Notes under the pieces: generated by a model
What the model saw: only the letters and a program-made list of their open reading frames with translations
Databases searched by the model: none
Told to the model about the DNA's origin: nothing
DNA from: JANLSO01 sp031362405
GTDB lineage: Bacteria > Actinomycetota > Thermoleophilia > Miltoncostaeales > Miltoncostaeaceae
DNA: 30,906 nucleotides
Reading direction: 5' to 3'
Assembly (NCBI GenBank): GCA_031362405.1
Contig: JANLSO010000171.1
Location: forward strand, 1-30,906
Translations under genes and position numbers: made by a program
In this document: one piece after another, positions 22,373 through 29,619 of the stretch
Position numbering within the stretch: position 1 is the stretch's first letter
Layout: each line of letters opens with the position of its first letter

Positions 22373-22504
22373 CAACCGGCCGCCGCGACGACCACGTCCA
22401 ACCGGATGGCGGCTCTTTGCAGGCGATACGAAACGGCGCGGTCGCTCTGGAACCTCGTGAGTGTGGGCCTCTTGACGCGTGTGGCGCCCTCGACGTGCAA
22501 GTGC

Positions 22505-22542
22505 ATGTCATACCCGGTGCCTGGCACCGGGTATGACATTTT
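22505..22542 (+). terminator. Rho-independent terminator after the YmdB gene (shared core, copy 2)
   Basis: ATGTCATACCCGGTGCC (22505-22521) pairs perfectly with 22523-22539 and runs into TTTT. The core CCCGGTGCC-GGCACCGGG is nearly the same as in the terminator at 13460-13501, while the outer arms are different and compensated. It lies in the 183-base gap between the YmdB gene and the minus-strand hotdog gene; nothing else is recognisable in that gap. Confidence 0.85.
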
Positions 22543-22555
22543 CTTCGATCTGGGG

Positions 22556-22924
22556 TCAGCGTTCCGGGGTGAGTGAGAGGGTCAGGCGGGCGGTGGCGAT
22601 CTGGTCGGTGCCCCGGCGGGCGTCTCCCTCGAGTTCGACGTATCCGGTGCGGGTGCGGGTGATCCGTGCGGTGATATCGACGATCCGGCCACGCGGGGGA
22701 TTCGGTGCGACAGATGCCGATCGGATGACGGCCAGGAGCCCCGGCCGGCCGATGGCGAGCCCACCGGTCTGGGCGATCGCTTCGATCAGAAGTGCTGCCG
22801 GCCAGGCGCCGAGCGGGGTCGTCCAGCGCGCCCGGGCCGAGACTCCGGGGTCTCGGTCGACGACCTCGTCGACGAACAGGAACGGCGCACGGTGAGCAAG
22901 CATCGCGCGCGCGTCATCGTTCAC
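22556..22924 (-). CDS. Short FabZ-like hotdog protein
   Basis: A 122-residue protein that resembles 3-hydroxyacyl-ACP dehydratases of the FabZ type. MLAHRAPFLFVDEV (8-21) matches the family's LPHRYPFLLVDRV opening, and LLIEAIAQTGGLA (45-57) matches the central helix with its catalytic Glu (E48). Between them the loop with GHFP and its catalytic histidine is missing: the sequence passes directly through PLGAWPAALLIEA. A normal FabZ is about 145 residues. So it is probably a non-dehydratase hotdog, perhaps an acyl binder or thioesterase-like. The start GTG at 22924 overlaps the ecfT stop by 11 bases; ATG at 22903 is an alternative. It is the last gene of the biotin-type operon. Confidence 0.7.
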   Translation of the reverse strand: MNDDARAMLAHRAPFLFVDEVVDRDPGVSARARWTTPLGAWPAALLIEAIAQTGGLAIGRPGLLAVIRSASVAPNPPRGRIVDITARITRTRTGYVELEGDARRGTDQIATARLTLSLTPER

Positions 22925-23543
22925 GGCGTTTGGTCTTTCTGACGCTGCCCACTCCGCGGGCCGCGAGGGCCTCACCGGTGAGGGAGCTCGTGCGCCAGGC
23001 GCGCACGACAACGGGGACCAGAAGCGCACGTATGTGGCGGTCGAGACCGCGGGCTCGCCGCGCGTCGCGGGCGTCGTTGAGTAACTGGCCGAGGTGGTCG
23101 GCGGCACGTGAGGCCATTCCGATCACCAGCCCCACCCGCAGCGAGCGTTCGGCGCTCACCCCTCCGCGGGTCAGCCAGCGCTCGACCGCATCGACAATGG
23201 CGCTGACCTGCGTGGTGAGTGTCACGACGGTGGCGACGATCACGATCGCCATGATCCGCCCGCCCGCCAGCGCACCTTCGGCGACCCGGCCCAGCACCGC
23301 ATTGAAGACGGCGAACAGCACGACGAGAACGAGGATCCCGCGTATTTGAGCCCAGAGAAGTCGCGGTGGGATCCGCGCCACGGCAGCGGCGGCGAGACCC
23401 AGGCTCGCGACGGCAACAGGCACCGTCCAGTGCGTGAAGATGCTTGTGACGACCGCGATCACCGCCAGCGCCGAGAGCTTGGGGCCGGGGCCCACACGGT
23501 GAATCACCGAGTTGCCCGGCGAGTAGATACCGACGAGGCTCAT
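22914..23543 (-). CDS. ECF transporter transmembrane (T) component, BioN/EcfT type
   Basis: A 209-residue integral membrane protein that couples the ATPase to the substrate-binding S component. It begins MSLVGIYSPGNSVIHRVGPGPKLSALAV, typical of BioN/CbiQ (PGxSxxHRLxPxxKL). Four or five membrane segments lie between 22 and 120. The two cytoplasmic coupling motifs are RRARG (in DARDARRARGLDRHIR) and LAARG (in SLTGEALAARGVG). The ATG at 23543 overlaps the ATPase stop as ATGA (23540-23543). Together with bioY at 26768-27406 it gives a complete ECF importer; the substrate is inferred from BioY. Confidence 0.9.
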   Translation of the reverse strand: MSLVGIYSPGNSVIHRVGPGPKLSALAVIAVVTSIFTHWTVPVAVASLGLAAAAVARIPPRLLWAQIRGILVLVVLFAVFNAVLGRVAEGALAGGRIMAIVIVATVVTLTTQVSAIVDAVERWLTRGGVSAERSLRVGLVIGMASRAADHLGQLLNDARDARRARGLDRHIRALLVPVVVRAWRTSSLTGEALAARGVGSVRKTKRRER

Positions 23544-24229
23544 GGGTGCGGTGCGACTTCGGCGCGGCGCAGGTACTCCTCGATGACGCCTGCCGGCGCG
23601 CCATCGGCCGCGACCACGCCGTCGTCGAGCAGGATCGCCCGCTCCATCTCGGCCGCCAGCGCGAGGTCGTGGGTAACGGCGATCACCGCCTGGCTGAGGG
23701 CGCTGATCGCGTCCACAACCTGCCGGCGGTTGCGCAGATCCAGCGACGTCGTCGGCTCGTCGAGCACCAACCAGACCGGGTCGAGGACGAGAACGCCACA
23801 CAAAGACGCGAGCTGCTTCTCGCCTCCGCTGAGCGTGTGGATCGCCTGCAGGGCTTTCCCCGCGAGGCCCATCTGCTCGAGCTGGGTGCGGGCGTGGGCA
23901 CTGGCCGCGTTGCGGTCGAGACCGCGGGCGCGAAGGCCGAGGGCGACGTCTTCCAGGGGCGTCGGATAGACCAGCTGCGCGTCGGGATCCTGAAAGACGA
24001 AGCCCACTCGCCGGCGGACCTCTCGGTCGTCGGTGCGCGTGTCGAGGCCGTCGACGACGACCCGGCCCTCGGTCGGCAGATCGATGCCGTTCAGAAGGCG
24101 GGCGAGCGTCGACTTACCCGAGCCATTCGCGCCGATGATCGCCGTACGTTGCTCGCCGAGGGTCAGAGAAATACCCCGCAGGATCGCGCGGTCACCTTTG
24201 GTGACCGAAACGCCATCGATCTCGATCAC
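23540..24229 (-). CDS. ECF transporter ATPase (BioM/EcfA type)
   Basis: A 229-residue ABC ATPase of the ECF class. Walker A is GANGSGKST, the Q-loop is VGFVFQDPDAQLVYPTPLEDVALGLRARG, the signature is LSGGEKQL, Walker B is WLVLDEPTTSLDL, and the switch is VTHDL; all are intact. FQDPDAQLVYPTPLEDVA is characteristic of EcfA/CbiO/BioM. The start is placed at GTG 24229, which overlaps the thiolase stop as GTGA and has GGGAGG about 5 bases upstream; an ATG at 24241 lies ahead of that site. It energises uptake with the T component immediately downstream and BioY. Confidence 0.92.
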   Translation of the reverse strand: MIEIDGVSVTKGDRAILRGISLTLGEQRTAIIGANGSGKSTLARLLNGIDLPTEGRVVVDGLDTRTDDREVRRRVGFVFQDPDAQLVYPTPLEDVALGLRARGLDRNAASAHARTQLEQMGLAGKALQAIHTLSGGEKQLASLCGVLVLDPVWLVLDEPTTSLDLRNRRQVVDAISALSQAVIAVTHDLALAAEMERAILLDDGVVAADGAPAGVIEEYLRRAEVAPHP

Positions 24230-25359
24230 GTCGCCTCCCATATCGCGGCCGTGCCCATTCCTCCGGCCACCGCCGCGGTGGTGATTCCCCACTTCCCGGC
24301 GTGAGACGCCAGGTCGGCGAACGTGCGCACGACGAGGATCGCCCCCGAGGCGCCCCAGGGATGGCCGAGCGCGATCGCTCCCCCGTTTCGGTTCAGCCGG
24401 TCGTCGGGAACGCCAAGCGCGTCAGCGCACGCGAGCACCTGGGCGGCAAACGCCTCGGTCAGCTCGATCGACGCGGCGTCCTGGAGGGATCGGTCGGGGT
24501 TGCGTGCGAGGAGACGCTCAACGGCCGGAACCGGGCCGATCCCGCAGAGCGCCGGGTCGGTGCCCACGGTGCACGCGTCGATCAGCCGCAGCCCCGGCAG
24601 GCGGTGCGCCGCCGCCATGCGGTCGGAGCACACCGCGACAAGCGCCGCGCCGTCCGAGATCGGGCACGAGTTGCCGGCGGTGACGGTTCCCCCCTCGCGA
24701 ACCAGCGGCGCCACGCGGGCGAGCCGTTCGGGGGTCATCCGTGGCCGCGGACAGGTATCAGCGGTGGCCTGCGCGCATGGCACGCGCTCACCGACGAACC
24801 GCCCCGCGGCCTCGGCGGTGGCGTACCGGGCCTGGCTGCGCGCGGCGTAGGCGTCCTGTCGCTCCCGGGTGATCCCAAAGGTTTCGGCGACGGTCTCGGC
24901 GGCCTCGGCCATGCCCGGATCGTCGGAGCCCACGGGTGCGAATGGTGCACGAGGAAACAGCGCCCTGCCGGAACGGGTCACGTCGCGGCCGCTCTCCGCG
25001 CGGCGGGGTGAGGTACTCGCGCTCTCGGTGCCGCCGGCAAGGACCAGCTCGGCTGCGCCCGCGTCGACCATCCGACAGGCGATGAGGATCGCCTCCAGCC
25101 CCGCCGCACACTGGCGGTCGACAGTCAGCCCCGGGGTCGGGTGGCCAAGCCCCGAAAGCAGCGCAGCGCGGCGCGCGAGGTTCCCGGGCGGGCCCGACGC
25201 ATTGCCCAGGATGAGATCCTCGACGTCATTCAGACGGAATCCCGTCTCGGCACGCAGGGCGGCGACCAGGGGCACGACGAGATCTTCGGCCGATAGGCCC
25301 GCCAGATCCCCATCAAGACGGGCGATCGGCGTGCGTCGCGCCGCCACGACGACGGCCAT
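24226..25359 (-). CDS. Thiolase-family enzyme with altered active site
   Basis: A 377-residue thiolase homologue. The nucleophilic Cys84 is in VDRQCAAGLEA, GGTESASTSP and VTAGNSCPISDGAA match the family, and His333 is in GGAIALGHPWGASG. Two usual catalytic positions differ. The NEAF asparagine is T301-EAF, and the C-terminal CxGGG cysteine is Ala363 (TAAVAGGMG). It can therefore form an acyl-enzyme but may lack normal acid-base chemistry. The start overlaps the ligase stop by one base (TGATG). It corresponds in order to B. subtilis yhfS, which sits with a BioY gene (yhfU) and an acyl-CoA ligase (yhfT). It probably handles an acyl-CoA connected with biotin precursor supply. Confidence 0.85.
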   Translation of the reverse strand: MAVVVAARRTPIARLDGDLAGLSAEDLVVPLVAALRAETGFRLNDVEDLILGNASGPPGNLARRAALLSGLGHPTPGLTVDRQCAAGLEAILIACRMVDAGAAELVLAGGTESASTSPRRAESGRDVTRSGRALFPRAPFAPVGSDDPGMAEAAETVAETFGITRERQDAYAARSQARYATAEAAGRFVGERVPCAQATADTCPRPRMTPERLARVAPLVREGGTVTAGNSCPISDGAALVAVCSDRMAAAHRLPGLRLIDACTVGTDPALCGIGPVPAVERLLARNPDRSLQDAASIELTEAFAAQVLACADALGVPDDRLNRNGGAIALGHPWGASGAILVVRTFADLASHAGKWGITTAAVAGGMGTAAIWEAT

Positions 25360-26753
25360 CAGAGCTCGGTGAGCTGCCCGGCCTCGGCGGCGCGGGTCAC
25401 CACGTCACGAGCAACTTTCCCCGCGGCCGTCAGCGGCATCGCTCCGGCCAGCGTGAAGTAGCGGCGTGGGCGCTTATGGGGGGCAAGGTGAGTGCGCATG
25501 TGGGCGCGCAGCGTACGCCGGTCGAGAATGCGGCCCGTCGCGGGCTCGGCGGCAACGGCGACGATCTGACCCCACCGACCATCATCGATCCCGAACGCCA
25601 CCGCAGCGGCGACGCCCGGGGCGGCGGCGAGCACCACCTCCACCTCCTCTGCGTGGACGTTGCTGCCGCCGGTGATGATCAGGCTCGATCCACGACCGGA
25701 TACGAACAGGTTTCCCTCGACGTCGAGGTGGCCCCGGTCACCGACGGTGAGAGCGTCGCCGACCCGGCGCAGGGTCGAATCGGCGCCGGCCTCGAGGTAT
25801 CCGCAGAACACCAGGTCGCTCGTCACGTAGATGGTGCCCTCGGTGCCCGCCGGAACCCGGTCCCCGGCATCGTCGAGCACCTCGATCCGTGCCCCGGGGA
25901 AGGCCCGCCCGACCGAGCCCCCGGGAATCCCCGTGCCCGAGTGGTGAATCGACACGAATGACAGCTCCGACGCGCCGTAGTACTCAACCAGAGCCCCATC
26001 GGGCACAAGGGTCTCGACCCGCCGCCGCAGTGCGGGTTCGAGACGGGCCCCAGCACAGAACACCGACGCGACGGCGAGATGGTCGACATCCCGGGCCGCG
26101 GCGCGTTCGACGATCCGGTCGAGCATGGTCGGCACGACGTAAACGCGCGTGGCGCCGGCGATGATCCGGTCGATCACCACGTCGGCATCAAAGGCCGGGA
26201 GCACATCGAGGCTCGCGCGTGCGTGTAGTGCGTGCATGGCACCGAAAAAGAAGTGCGACGACGCCAGGGGCCCGGGCACGAGAACCCGATCGTCCGCCCC
26301 GATCGCGAACAGTGCATCGAAGCCGACGAAGCTCTCCCACCACGAGCGGTGGGAACGCACGAAGCCCTTCGGACGACCGCAGCTTCCCGACGTGAAACCG
26401 ATGTAGAACGCATCGGAGCCGGAAATCCGCTCGGCGGCGGCGACGACCTGATCCCGTTGCGCCGGGGATGTCGCATCGGCGGCGGCGAGAACCGCGCTCA
26501 GCGAGGGGCCCCTCAGCACGACCTCCGATTCGAGGGCTGTCAGAGCGGCCTCGGTCTCCGAGTCGGTCCAGGAGGGGTCGAGCATCCCGACCGTATAGCC
26601 GCGCAGCGTTGCGGCCATCGCGACGAGGACCACATCAACCGACGGCGGGCCGACGAGCGCCAGGCGGGCGGCCGCCACCCGCGCAACGGGCAGCGCGGCC
26701 GCGATTGCGGCCACGCTGCCCGAAGGGTCGATCAGCCGTTCAAAGACCCGCAT
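25359..26753 (-). CDS. Acyl-CoA synthetase-like AMP-forming ligase
   Basis: A 464-residue adenylate-forming enzyme. The P-loop motif is FTSGSCGRPKG (120-130), then LVEYYGASELSF, the aspartate motif VGDRGHLDVEGNLFVSGR, IITGGSNVHAEEVE, and the C-terminal lysine motif LTAAGKVARD. These are the family's A3, A5, A7/A8 and A10 signatures. The N-terminus is about 50 residues shorter than in typical acyl-CoA synthetases. The ATG at 26753 lies 14 bases after the bioY stop without an evident ribosome-binding site. In-frame sequence further upstream runs through bioY on the same strand and is non-coding in character. It corresponds to B. subtilis yhfT. Likely substrates are free fatty acids or a pimelate-like acid. 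Confidence 0.88.
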   Translation of the reverse strand: MRVFERLIDPSGSVAAIAAALPVARVAAARLALVGPPSVDVVLVAMAATLRGYTVGMLDPSWTDSETEAALTALESEVVLRGPSLSAVLAAADATSPAQRDQVVAAAERISGSDAFYIGFTSGSCGRPKGFVRSHRSWWESFVGFDALFAIGADDRVLVPGPLASSHFFFGAMHALHARASLDVLPAFDADVVIDRIIAGATRVYVVPTMLDRIVERAAARDVDHLAVASVFCAGARLEPALRRRVETLVPDGALVEYYGASELSFVSIHHSGTGIPGGSVGRAFPGARIEVLDDAGDRVPAGTEGTIYVTSDLVFCGYLEAGADSTLRRVGDALTVGDRGHLDVEGNLFVSGRGSSLIITGGSNVHAEEVEVVLAAAPGVAAAVAFGIDDGRWGQIVAVAAEPATGRILDRRTLRAHMRTHLAPHKRPRRYFTLAGAMPLTAAGKVARDVVTRAAEAGQLTEL

Positions 26754-26767
26754 CGCGGGTGCGGTCG

Positions 26768-27406
26768 CTACCCGCCGAGCGCGCCGGTTGCGCGCCGAGC
26801 CCGCTCGGGGATCGGCAGCGCCCGCAGCGCGGTCACGGCGACGACCGACGCGACGACGGCCTTTGCGATGTCGCCGGGGATGAAGATCCACGCGGCGTCG
26901 AGGGCCGTCGCGAACGGGGTGTCGGTGACCTGCGCGCCGATCGTCACGCCAAAGGCGTAGAGCACGACGACGCCACCGAGCACGCTCGCAAAAAAGGCGG
27001 CGCCGTACTGACCGAAGTTCGCGCGACGCAGCTTGTCGAGGTCCTCCCCGACCGACTTCGAGTGGAAGGCGCGCGCCGCGGCCGGGCCCACGACGGCGAA
27101 GATCGCGCTCACCGCGAACGCCGCGAACGGAAAGCCGATGACGTATCCGGCGCTCGGGCCGCTGAAGATGCCAAGGCCACCACGACCACCCGCAAGCACC
27201 GGTAGCCCGATGGCCACCATGGCGTCGAAAAGGGCGAGCGCAAGGAACGCCTCGACCGGCGGCAGCATCAGCCCGGCGAGCATCACGCCGAGGCTCTGGA
27301 CGGTAATCGGCACCGAGAAACCGACGATGTCGAGCTTGCCGGCCAAGCCGAGCAGCACAACCAGCCCGGCGAACACCGGGATACGAGCAAGGCTCAAAGA
27401 TGTCAT
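26768..27406 (-). CDS. bioY: Biotin transporter substrate-binding component (BioY)
   Basis: A 212-residue S component of an ECF importer with about six membrane segments. The family core is FSVPITVQSLGVMLAGLML (about 30-48), then IGLPVLAGGRGGLGIFSGPSAGYVIGFPFAA (67-97). The second half carries WIFIPGDIAKAVVA, where BioY has its conserved GDxxK. A charged insertion (FHSKSVGEDLDKLRR, about 115-129) lengthens one loop. The ATG at 27406 has AGGAGA about 11 bases upstream. It is the first gene of the operon. No BirA-type palindrome was found in the 81 bases shared with the divergent wecB gene. Confidence 0.93.
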   Translation of the reverse strand: MTSLSLARIPVFAGLVVLLGLAGKLDIVGFSVPITVQSLGVMLAGLMLPPVEAFLALALFDAMVAIGLPVLAGGRGGLGIFSGPSAGYVIGFPFAAFAVSAIFAVVGPAAARAFHSKSVGEDLDKLRRANFGQYGAAFFASVLGGVVVLYAFGVTIGAQVTDTPFATALDAAWIFIPGDIAKAVVASVVAVTALRALPIPERARRATGALGG

Positions 27407-27474
27407 GCGGGGCGGATCTCCTGTGTGAAAGAGCGGAAAAGGACGCCGAACCCTCGCACAATCGTGGGCGCCGA

Positions 27475-27480
27475 TAATCT
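27475..27480 (+). promoter_or_regulatory. Candidate -10 of the 2-epimerase gene, leaderless
   Basis: TAATCT ends 7 bases before the GTG at 27488 and there is no ribosome-binding site between. Transcription would start at or next to the start codon. On the other strand the overlapping TAGATT could serve the divergent bioY gene. Confidence 0.4.
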
Positions 27481-27487
27481 ACCTGCC

Positions 27488-28564
27488 GTGAGAATTGCGT
27501 CAGTCGTGGGCAACCGCCCTCAGTTCGTGAAGGCGGCGCCCCTGTCGCGGGCGCTGCGCGTGGTCGGTGACGAAACACTGATCCACAGCGGCCAGCACTA
27601 CGACCCGGCCCTGGCGGACCTCTTCTTCGACGAGCTCGGCATCGGCGAGCCCGACCACGCCCTCGGCGTTGGGCCCGGCACGCCAATCCAGCAGATCGCG
27701 TTTGTCGCGACAGCGCTCGAGCGCCTCTTCGAGAGCCAACGGCCCGACGTGGTCCTCGTCTATGGCGACACGACCACCACTCTCGCCGGGGCCCTCGTGA
27801 CCGCCAAGCTGGGTCTGCCGCTCGCACACGTCGAGGCGGGCCTGCGCTCGTTCGATCGGACGATGCCCGAAGAGCAGAACCGCGTCGTCACCGACCACCT
27901 GTCGGATCTCCTTTTCTGTCCGACCGGCGCGGCCGTCGCGAACCTGGCCCGCGAGGCAGTCACCGACGGCGTTCACCGGGTCGGCGACGTGATGTTCGAC
28001 GCCGCCCGGATGTTCGCCGACGCCGCCGCGGCCCGGCCGGGCGCCGAGAGCTATGGCCTCGAGCCGGGCCAGTTCGTTCTGATGACCGTCCACCGCGCGG
28101 CGGCCACCGACAGCGTCCCGGCCCTTACGGCGCTGGTCGAGGTGCTGGAGGCAATCACCGAGCCCGGAGTCTTCCCCGTCCACCCGCGCACGCGGGCCAA
28201 ACTCGATGCGGCGGGGCTCTGGCACCGCGCGCAGACGGCCGGTGGCGTGAAGCTCGTCGACCCGATCGGATACCTCGACTTCACCCGCCTACTGACCCAG
28301 GCGCGGATCGTCGTGACCGACTCGGGCGGGGTCCAGAAGGAGGCCTTCTTCCAGGGCGTCCCCTGCGTAACGGTGCGCGACACCACCGAATGGGTCGAGA
28401 CCGTCGAGCACGGCGTCAACCGGCTGGTCGGAATGGATGCCACGCGGGTCCGCGCGGCCCTTGCCACGATGCGGATGCCCGCGAACCTTCCTGACCTCTA
28501 CGGCGACGGCCACTCGGCCGAACAGATCGCGGAGATCCTGAAAGACCGGTTCGGCTCGAGCTAA
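27488..28564 (+). CDS. wecB: UDP-N-acetylglucosamine 2-epimerase, non-hydrolysing (WecB type)
   Basis: Interconverts UDP-GlcNAc and UDP-ManNAc for surface polysaccharides. The 358-residue protein begins RIASVVGNRPQFVKAAPLSRALR, the variant with Gln seen in many archaeal and actinobacterial members. It shows HSGQHYD, VYGDTTTTLAGAL, HVEAGLRSFDRTMPEEQNR, TVHRAA, IVVTDSGGVQKEAFFQGVPCVTVRDTTEW and RLVG, all family signatures. The GTG at 27488 is chosen because conserved sequence starts immediately and a TAATCT box lies 7 bases upstream; an in-frame GTG at 27425 has no support. It is divergent from bioY and the last intact gene in the window. Confidence 0.93.
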   Translation: MRIASVVGNRPQFVKAAPLSRALRVVGDETLIHSGQHYDPALADLFFDELGIGEPDHALGVGPGTPIQQIAFVATALERLFESQRPDVVLVYGDTTTTLAGALVTAKLGLPLAHVEAGLRSFDRTMPEEQNRVVTDHLSDLLFCPTGAAVANLAREAVTDGVHRVGDVMFDAARMFADAAAARPGAESYGLEPGQFVLMTVHRAAATDSVPALTALVEVLEAITEPGVFPVHPRTRAKLDAAGLWHRAQTAGGVKLVDPIGYLDFTRLLTQARIVVTDSGGVQKEAFFQGVPCVTVRDTTEWVETVEHGVNRLVGMDATRVRAALATMRMPANLPDLYGDGHSAEQIAEILKDRFGSS

Positions 28565-28589
28565 AGCGACCGTGGATCGAAGGAGACCC

Positions 28590-29062
28590 ATGATCTGTCG
28601 CCATCGCCGTACCCGCCCCCGCGTGCTGCTCACGGGTAGCCACCATCGCCCTGGCGCCCGTCTCGGCGGACGCCATCACCTTCACGGTGAGCAGCGCCGC
28701 ACCGCTTCCGACCGCCCGAAGGTGGCCCATCATCGACCCGGTCACCTCCAGCCGGTCGCCGACACCGCCGCGGTGACCGGGGGCCAGAGCGTCGTACCGC
28801 GTCACTGATGCCGACGACGACCCGGGTGAGGGTGTGCTCACCGTCACCATCAATCCCGCACCCGCGGCAACGGCCCCCCCAACGCCAACGGCGTCTGCGC
28901 GGCCCTGAAGTCCGCCTTCCCGCGGACGACGGTCGTCGCCTGCAACGGAAAGTCGCGATGCCGATGCGGCCGGAAACCTCGGCACCCGATCATCCGCCGC
29001 GTGGTGGTCGTTCCGAGCCGGAGATAGATCTCGCCGCATTCAACCCGAACGGTTGCCCGTGA
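28590..29062 (+). pseudogene. Secreted-protein gene, frame-broken
   Basis: AAGGAGAC precedes an ATG at 28590, and MICRHRRTRPRVLL looks like the start of a signal peptide. The frame must then shift by one base to read VATIALAPVSADAITFTVSS, a good signal peptide end and mature start. The same frame later gives ASYRVTDADDDPGEGVLTVTINP. A further shift gives NANGVCAALKSAFPRTTVV. Three pieces of a plausible exported protein are thus spread over different frames. The product cannot be named. It may be a true pseudogene or the result of indel errors. Confidence 0.55.
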
Positions 29063-29072
29063 GGATCTTCGT

Positions 29073-29185
29073 GTGCGATCGCTGACCATCACCCTCGACG
29101 ATCCTGAGTTCGAGCGGCTCTCACAAGAAGCCGCCCGGAGAGGAGGGGCGCCTGAGCAACTCACGGAATCGCTCGTCCGATCGGG
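29073..29185 (+). pseudogene. Ribbon-helix-helix antitoxin fragment
   Basis: From the GTG at 29073 the reading RSLTITLDDPEFERLSQEAARRGGAPEQL (in pieces, about 30 residues) matches the N-terminal strand and helix of CopG/VapB-like ribbon-helix-helix antitoxins. After about residue 38 the frame turns into Arg/Gly-rich sequence and no natural end is seen. It abuts PIN-toxin pieces, so this is a remnant of a toxin-antitoxin pair. Confidence 0.55.
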
Positions 29186-29490
29186 CTCGCGGAGTCGGAG
29201 GAACGGGGGCGGGCGGGCCCGGCCGCAGAAGTCCTGGAACGGTGGTTTGCGGGTGAGTTTGACGTGTCGAAGAGCTGCTGACGGAGGCAGATCGATTCGG
29301 GTGGTCGGCAGCCGATCCACAAACCGTGCCCACCGTCAGCTGTGATCCCGACGACGACGATCTGATGGGCCTCGCCGACGATGTCGTTGCGGCCGTCGTC
29401 ACCGAAGACAACGACCTGCTTGTGCTGGCTGCCGAACGACGGCCAGGACGATTCGCGAGTTCCTCGACGTCCTCGATGACCCAACGAGAG
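29186..29490 (+). pseudogene. PIN-family toxin fragments in three frames
   Basis: Three successive pieces in three frames give one PIN-type protein. GPAAEVLERWFAGEFDV comes first (frame starting 29186). EELLTEADRF and then CDPDDDDLMGLADDVVAAVV and TEDNDLLVLAA follow, where the Asp-rich DPDDD and the TxDxDLL carry the late catalytic acids. RTIREFLDVLDD comes last (frame of 29439). The N-terminus with the first catalytic Asp (LDTNVL) is not found. It is inactive as it stands. Confidence 0.6.
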
Positions 29491-29619
29491 CCCCGCAGTC
29501 CACCGGCCGCCGTCCCCAGCGGCGCGATTCCTCAGAATGGGTTTAGTCGGCGCCATGGATCGGATCAGATCCTCCGAGTGGCCGATGTTTCGGGTGGCGA
29601 GCGGTCCCAACGTCGGGCT

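Noticed and set aside
27407..27487. BirA or BioQ operator between bioY and wecB
   Set aside because: I looked for TTGTAAACC-type and TGAAC-N3-GTTAC-type palindromes and found none.
26754..27827. In-frame extension of the ligase reading to a protein of over 800 residues
   Set aside because: It covers bioY and its upstream region in another frame, is Arg-rich and has no domain. The ligase family N-terminus fits the ATG at 26753.
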